From Caulobacter flavus (GTDB taxonomy: Bacteria > Pseudomonadota > Alphaproteobacteria > Caulobacterales > Caulobacteraceae), in assembly GCF_003722335.1 (NCBI RefSeq), contig NZ_CP026100.1:4562001-4626000 (forward strand): DNA of 64,000 bases. The letters are read 5' to 3'. Position 1 is the stretch's first letter, and each line of letters starts with the position of its first letter. Below are positions 61,037 through 64,000 of this stretch, one piece after another. Made by a program: the position numbers and the translations under genes. The notes beneath the pieces are model-generated. The model was not told where the DNA came from. It saw only the letters and a program-made list of their open reading frames with translations, and made no database searches.

Positions 61037-61624
61037 TGCAATCTCTACAGCCTCAAGACCGGAGACCTCTTCGATCTGTGGTCCATGGTGCTCAAGCTGC
61101 CTGTGGTCTGGGAAGGTCAGGCGAGCAATTTCGAGCCGCGTCCGGAAATTCGCATGACCGAGGTCGCCCCAATCCTGCGCCATGTCGGCGATCAGGCCGT
61201 GGTGTCGATGACCAAGTGGGGCTGGCCTGGAAATAAAGGTCCGGTTTTCAACTATGTCAGCGAGGACCGTGATTTCTCCAAGTCCGACCGCGTGCTGATC
61301 CCCACCGATGGCTTCTACGAGTTTACCGCGCCGCAGCCGGGCCAAAAGCGCAAGACCCGCTGGAAGTTCACCGTGCCGGGCGAGCCGGTGTTCTGGATCG
61401 CCGGCATCGTCAAGCAAGACGCCTTCACCATGCTGACCACAGCGCCAGGCCCCGACATCGCCCCCTATCACGACCGCCAGGTGGTGGTCCTGCCGGCTCA
61501 GCGCGGCCGCGAGTGGCTAGACCTCTCGCGCCCGGCCGCGGAGATCCTGACGGCGCTGCCGGCCGGCGGGCTTTGCGTCGAGCGCGACTTTCCTCCGCCC
61601 GAGCCGCCGGGCCTCTTCAGCTGA
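61037..61624 (+). pseudogene. SRAP-domain (YedK/HMCES-like) gene cut at codon 2 by the IS
   Basis: From TGC at 61037 the frame reads CNLYSLKTGDLFDLW and continues to a normal C-terminus: NFEPRPEIRMTEVAP near residue 35, MTKWGWPGNKGP near 62, PTDGFYEFTAP near 92 and APYHDRQVVVLP near 137. SRAP proteins protect abasic sites in single-stranded DNA by forming a crosslink through Cys2, which must follow an initiator Met that is removed. Here the ATG is stranded at 59660, on the far side of the IS, and ATC now precedes the Cys codon. An internal ATG at 61085 would lack Cys2. Probably inactive. Confidence 0.8.
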
Positions 61625-61977
61625 TGGACGCGCCGGTCGATTACTGGCCGCAGGTGGTGCGGCAAGGCGTGTTGGCGCTGGGCTTTAGCGTGCACCGCGG
61701 ATTTGGCGCGCCGATCCTGAGCGCCGACTTCATCGGCCCGCTCGAGGGCTGGACGCGGCGGGCCGCTCAGGCGGCCCTGGCCATGCACAAGGAAGCCGAG
61801 CTGAGCGATGATGAACAGCTCGTCCAGGCGCGCCTCAGGCTTCTCGCGGCCCTGGAGCAAAGCGCCGCCGCCGACGAACTGGCCGCCTACCAGGACCGAC
61901 TGGCCAGAGCCGTCTGGGCCGCCGTCCGCCAGGACCCACCCCGCCGCATCGAGGCGCTGGGCCATGCCGAGGACTAG
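61624..61977 (+). CDS. Unrecognised protein (117 residues)
   Basis: Begins DAPVDYWPQVVRQGVLALGF and continues with helical, alanine-rich segments (RRAAQAALAMHKEAELSDDE, RLRLLAALEQSAAADELAAY). No family was recognised. ATG at 61624 overlaps the SRAP stop (TGATG), so it was probably translated with SRAP; if the IS blocks SRAP translation this gene may be affected too. Confidence 0.6.
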   Translation: MDAPVDYWPQVVRQGVLALGFSVHRGFGAPILSADFIGPLEGWTRRAAQAALAMHKEAELSDDEQLVQARLRLLAALEQSAAADELAAYQDRLARAVWAAVRQDPPRRIEALGHAED

Positions 61978-62035
61978 AGACGCCCCCTTCAAGCCCGGCA
62001 TGGCGAGCGGGCCGGGCCTGGGATAAACCCCTGCC

Positions 62036-62595
62036 ATGGTGAGTGACATCGACGCCCAAACCGGCGCTCCGCCGGACGCTCTGGCGTTGGCGCTGCTGCC
62101 CGACCCCGCCACGGGATCGGCCTTGGCGCAAGCCGCCGCGGCGTTCGCGGAGAACCACCGCCTGGCCGGACGCCAGGCGCGCCCCGATCAGTTCTCGCTC
62201 AGCCTCTTTGAGTTCGGTCCCTATCCAGCCTTGCCCCGTGGCATCGTCCGCCAGGCCCAGGAAGCGGCCCGCCGCGTGGCCCTGCCGGCGCCTTTCGACC
62301 TGGTCTTCGACGGTGTCGAGGCGTCCCGGGTCGCTGGCGGGCGAGCTTCACCGGCCCCCAACCGCCGGCGTTGGGCGAGCTACGCCAGGCGCTGGCCGGG
62401 GCTCTGGAACATTCGGGCCTAGGCCGAAGCGTCGGTCTTGAATGGCGCGCCCAGATGGCGTTCCTGCAAACCGCCAGCCCGGTCCCGACGACGGCCATCA
62501 CCCCGATCCGGTGGCGTCCAACGGAACTGGTGTTGCTTCACGGCCTTTCTCAGCCCGGCCGCCGTATCGTCCTGGCGCGCTGGGCCTTCGGCTAG
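62036..62595 (+). pseudogene. Decayed 2'-5' RNA ligase (LigT/2H phosphoesterase) family gene
   Basis: The N-terminal frame (from ATG 62036) has LALALLPDPATGSALAQAAA and FEFGPYPALPRG; the C-terminal frame (about 62345-62595) has GELRQALAGALEHSGLG, TAITPIRWRPTELVLLHGL and LARWAFG. A shift equivalent to one lost base lies at about 62318-62350. Both catalytic H-x-T/S motifs are gone: the first reads FSLSLF (His to Ser) and the second LEWRAQMAFL (His to Gln, Thr to Ala). Loss of both motifs plus the shift argues for real decay rather than sequencing error. Confidence 0.75.
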
Positions 62596-62638
62596 ATGCG
62601 AACGGGGAGCGGGCCTGCCCGCTGAGCGTTCTCTTCAC

Positions 62639-62830
62639 ATGACCGATCCTGCCTCTCCGACGCCCGATCCCGCACCCGGCCGACCACCGAGCGAAGTCCC
62701 GCCAGGCTCGCCCAGGCCTGAATTCGACGACCCGGTGATCCCGTTCGAAGATCCCATGCCGGCTTCGCCGATGCCGAGTCCCGACGATGGCCGGCCCTAC
62801 GACACGCCGCCCGACCTCGTCCGGCCATAG
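62639..62830 (+). CDS. Small proline/aspartate-rich protein (63 residues)
   Basis: Begins TDPASPTPDPAPGRPPSEV and is about one third proline with many acidic residues (EFDDPVIPFEDPMPASPMPS). Likely disordered. No family was recognised and the ribosome-binding site is weak. Small acidic proline-rich proteins of this kind are common in alphaproteobacterial accessory regions, so it could be real. Confidence 0.45.
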   Translation: MTDPASPTPDPAPGRPPSEVPPGSPRPEFDDPVIPFEDPMPASPMPSPDDGRPYDTPPDLVRP

Positions 62831-62974
62831 ACGGCGATAACGGCGGGCATCCTGCGTCAGACTCGGACGCCCGCAAAAATTTGAATCCCGCCAATCCCTT
62901 GCCGGGATTGAGACTCCGTCGTGGCGCGGCGCCGCGCCGCACGCCAGGGCTGATTGACTCGCCAAGCGTCATGA

Positions 62975-62989
62975 GAACAAAGATGGAAC
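62975..62989 (+). promoter_or_regulatory. LexA-binding SOS box upstream of imuA
   Basis: GAAC at 62975-62978, 7-base spacer, GAAC at 62986-62989; on the other strand GTTC-N7-GTTC, the alphaproteobacterial LexA direct-repeat motif. It lies 18 bases before the imuA ATG, where a bound repressor would block the promoter. Confidence 0.85.
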
Positions 62990-63006
62990 ATATCCGTTTT
63001 TAACCC

Positions 63007-63768
63007 ATGTCCCTTGCCCGCACCCCCGCCGCGCTCGACGCGCTCCGCCGCCAGGTCCGCCTGATCGAGACCGCCGACGCGGCCGCGCGAACGGTGCTGC
63101 CGTTCGGCGTGCCGCAGATCGACGAGCGCCTGCCTGGCGGCGGCCTGGCGATCGGCGCCCTGCACGAGGTGGCCGGCGGCGCGGACGGCGCCTTGCATGC
63201 CGCCACCCCCGCCCGCTTCGCGGCCGGCATCCTGGCCCGCGCCCCGGGGCCGGTGCTCTGGTGTCTGCGCCAGCGGGACCTGTTCGCCCCGGCCCTGGCC
63301 CAGGTGGGCCTGCCCCCGGCCCGTGTGATCTTCGCCGAGGCCGGCGACGAGGCCGGGGTCCTGGCCTGCATGGAGGAAGGCCTGCGCTGGCCGGGCCTGG
63401 CGGGCGTCGTCGGCGAGGTCGGCAAGCTGTCGATGACCGCCTCGCGGCGGCTTCAGCTGGCGGCCGAGAAGAGCGGCCAGATGGCCATCGCCATCCGAAG
63501 ATGGCGCAGGGTGGCCGACGCCGCCGACCTTGGCCAGCCGACCGCGGCGGCCACGCGCTGGCGGGTCTCGGCCCTGCCCTCCTCGCCCCTTCCCACCGCC
63601 GGCGTGGGACGGCCGCGCTGGTTCCTTGAGCTCTTCCGTTGCCGCGCCGGCGAAGCCTTCGACCTTGAGATAGAAGCCTGTGACGCCAAGGGTCATCTCC
63701 GTCTTCCTGCCCCGCTGGCCGACCGACCGGCTGCGTCGCGGCCAGGGCAAGGCCGCGCCGCCGCCTGA
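63007..63768 (+). CDS. imuA: Translesion-synthesis accessory protein ImuA
   Basis: RecA-like protein of 253 residues of the SOS mutagenesis cassette imuA-imuB-dnaE2. Family features: VLPFGVPQIDERLPGGGLAI near 30-50, LHEVAGG near 53, PGPVLWCLRQRDLFAPAL near 80, SMTASRRLQLAAEKSG near 143. The C-terminal part is Arg/Pro-rich. It is induced by DNA damage via the SOS box just upstream. It overlaps imuB by about 90 bases, as is common in this cassette. Confidence 0.93.
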   Translation: MSLARTPAALDALRRQVRLIETADAAARTVLPFGVPQIDERLPGGGLAIGALHEVAGGADGALHAATPARFAAGILARAPGPVLWCLRQRDLFAPALAQVGLPPARVIFAEAGDEAGVLACMEEGLRWPGLAGVVGEVGKLSMTASRRLQLAAEKSGQMAIAIRRWRRVADAADLGQPTAAATRWRVSALPSSPLPTAGVGRPRWFLELFRCRAGEAFDLEIEACDAKGHLRLPAPLADRPAASRPGQGRAAA

Positions 63769-64000
63769 GACGCCGGTGGTCATGGTCGGCCGCGTCGGGC
63801 GTCGGCGCGCGATCGCGCATCTCAACTTCGCCGCCGCCCAGGCGGGGCTGCGCATCGGCCAAGCGGTCGCCCACGCCACGGCCCTGGTCCCCGGCCTGCT
63901 GCTTCACGACCTGGACGTCGATGGAGATCAAGCCGCCCTGCACCGCCTGGCGCTGTGGGCCCAGAAGCTCTACTCGCCCACCGTCGCACCGGACGGCGCC
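63680..64000 (+). CDS. imuB: Y-family-like polymerase ImuB, N-terminal part (runs off the window)
   Basis: GTG at 63680 opens a frame reading TPRVISVFLPRWPTDRLRR, the ImuB start, then MVGRVGRRRAIAHLNFAAAQ and LRIGQAVAHATALVPGLLLH, open to the window end (107 residues seen). ImuB is a Y-family polymerase relative that lacks catalytic residues and links DnaE2 to the beta clamp. The start lies within imuA, so translation is coupled. dnaE2 is expected downstream. Confidence 0.88.
   Translation, partial: MTPRVISVFLPRWPTDRLRRGQGKAAPPPETPVVMVGRVGRRRAIAHLNFAAAQAGLRIGQAVAHATALVPGLLLHDLDVDGDQAALHRLALWAQKLYSPTVAPDGA

Overview
The window looks like chromosomal DNA of a Caulobacter-type alphaproteobacterium. 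GC is very high, genes are packed with ATGA stop/start overlaps, a GAAC-N7-GAAC (GTTC-N7-GTTC) LexA-type SOS box precedes imuA, GGAAC-based motifs resembling general-stress (EcfG/SigT) promoters occur, and there are many hybrid and HWE histidine kinases. Genus is inference; no rRNA or species marker lies in the window.

Layout. 1-5168 (+): corrinoid uptake and late cobalamin synthesis (btuF end, btuC, btuD, cobD, cobT, cobS, and a tyrosine-phosphatase-like gene as last cistron). 5162-9718 (-): four-gene spore-coat-U chaperone-usher pilus operon. 10326-22341: housekeeping and metabolism (DUF3606 protein, tRNA with anticodon CAT, SIMPL protein, lipoprotein, panD, esterase, acyl-CoA synthetase, class II DAHP synthase, O-antigen ligase-like protein, glutathione reductase, rpiA, glmU, gph).

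A tRNA-Val(CAC) at 22393-22467 marks a sharp change. Beyond it lie an XRE/Lrp regulator pair and a complete trbB-C-D-E-J-K-L-F-G-I mating-pair operon with a DUF2274 gene (23780-32902, -), but no relaxase, coupling protein or integrase. 33300-59648 is a stress and storage region: histidine phosphatase, NAD(P)H-hydrate dehydratase, several sensor kinases, a cyanophycin locus, GlsB-like protein, hemerythrin, large catalase, DUF6766 protein, a small zinc finger and a YbhB-like protein. An IS110/IS1111-type element (about 59665-61036) splits the start of a SRAP (YedK/HMCES) gene. A decayed 2'-5' RNA ligase follows, then core-type DNA: SOS-controlled imuA and the start of imuB.

The most interesting locus is 37248-43130: a haem-oxygenase-like di-iron enzyme, two unrecognised small proteins, a cyanophycin synthetase joined in frame to an isoaspartyl peptidase, and cyanophycinase. 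Polymer synthesis, depolymerisation and dipeptide hydrolysis are therefore in one operon. The fusion crosses a C8 tract; one extra C would instead give two genes overlapping in ATGTCTGA. Several genes carry lesions: a hybrid kinase with one frameshift and one in-frame stop, the SRAP gene, and the RNA ligase. This suggests ongoing decay in the accessory region, although sequencing error cannot be excluded for single-base events.
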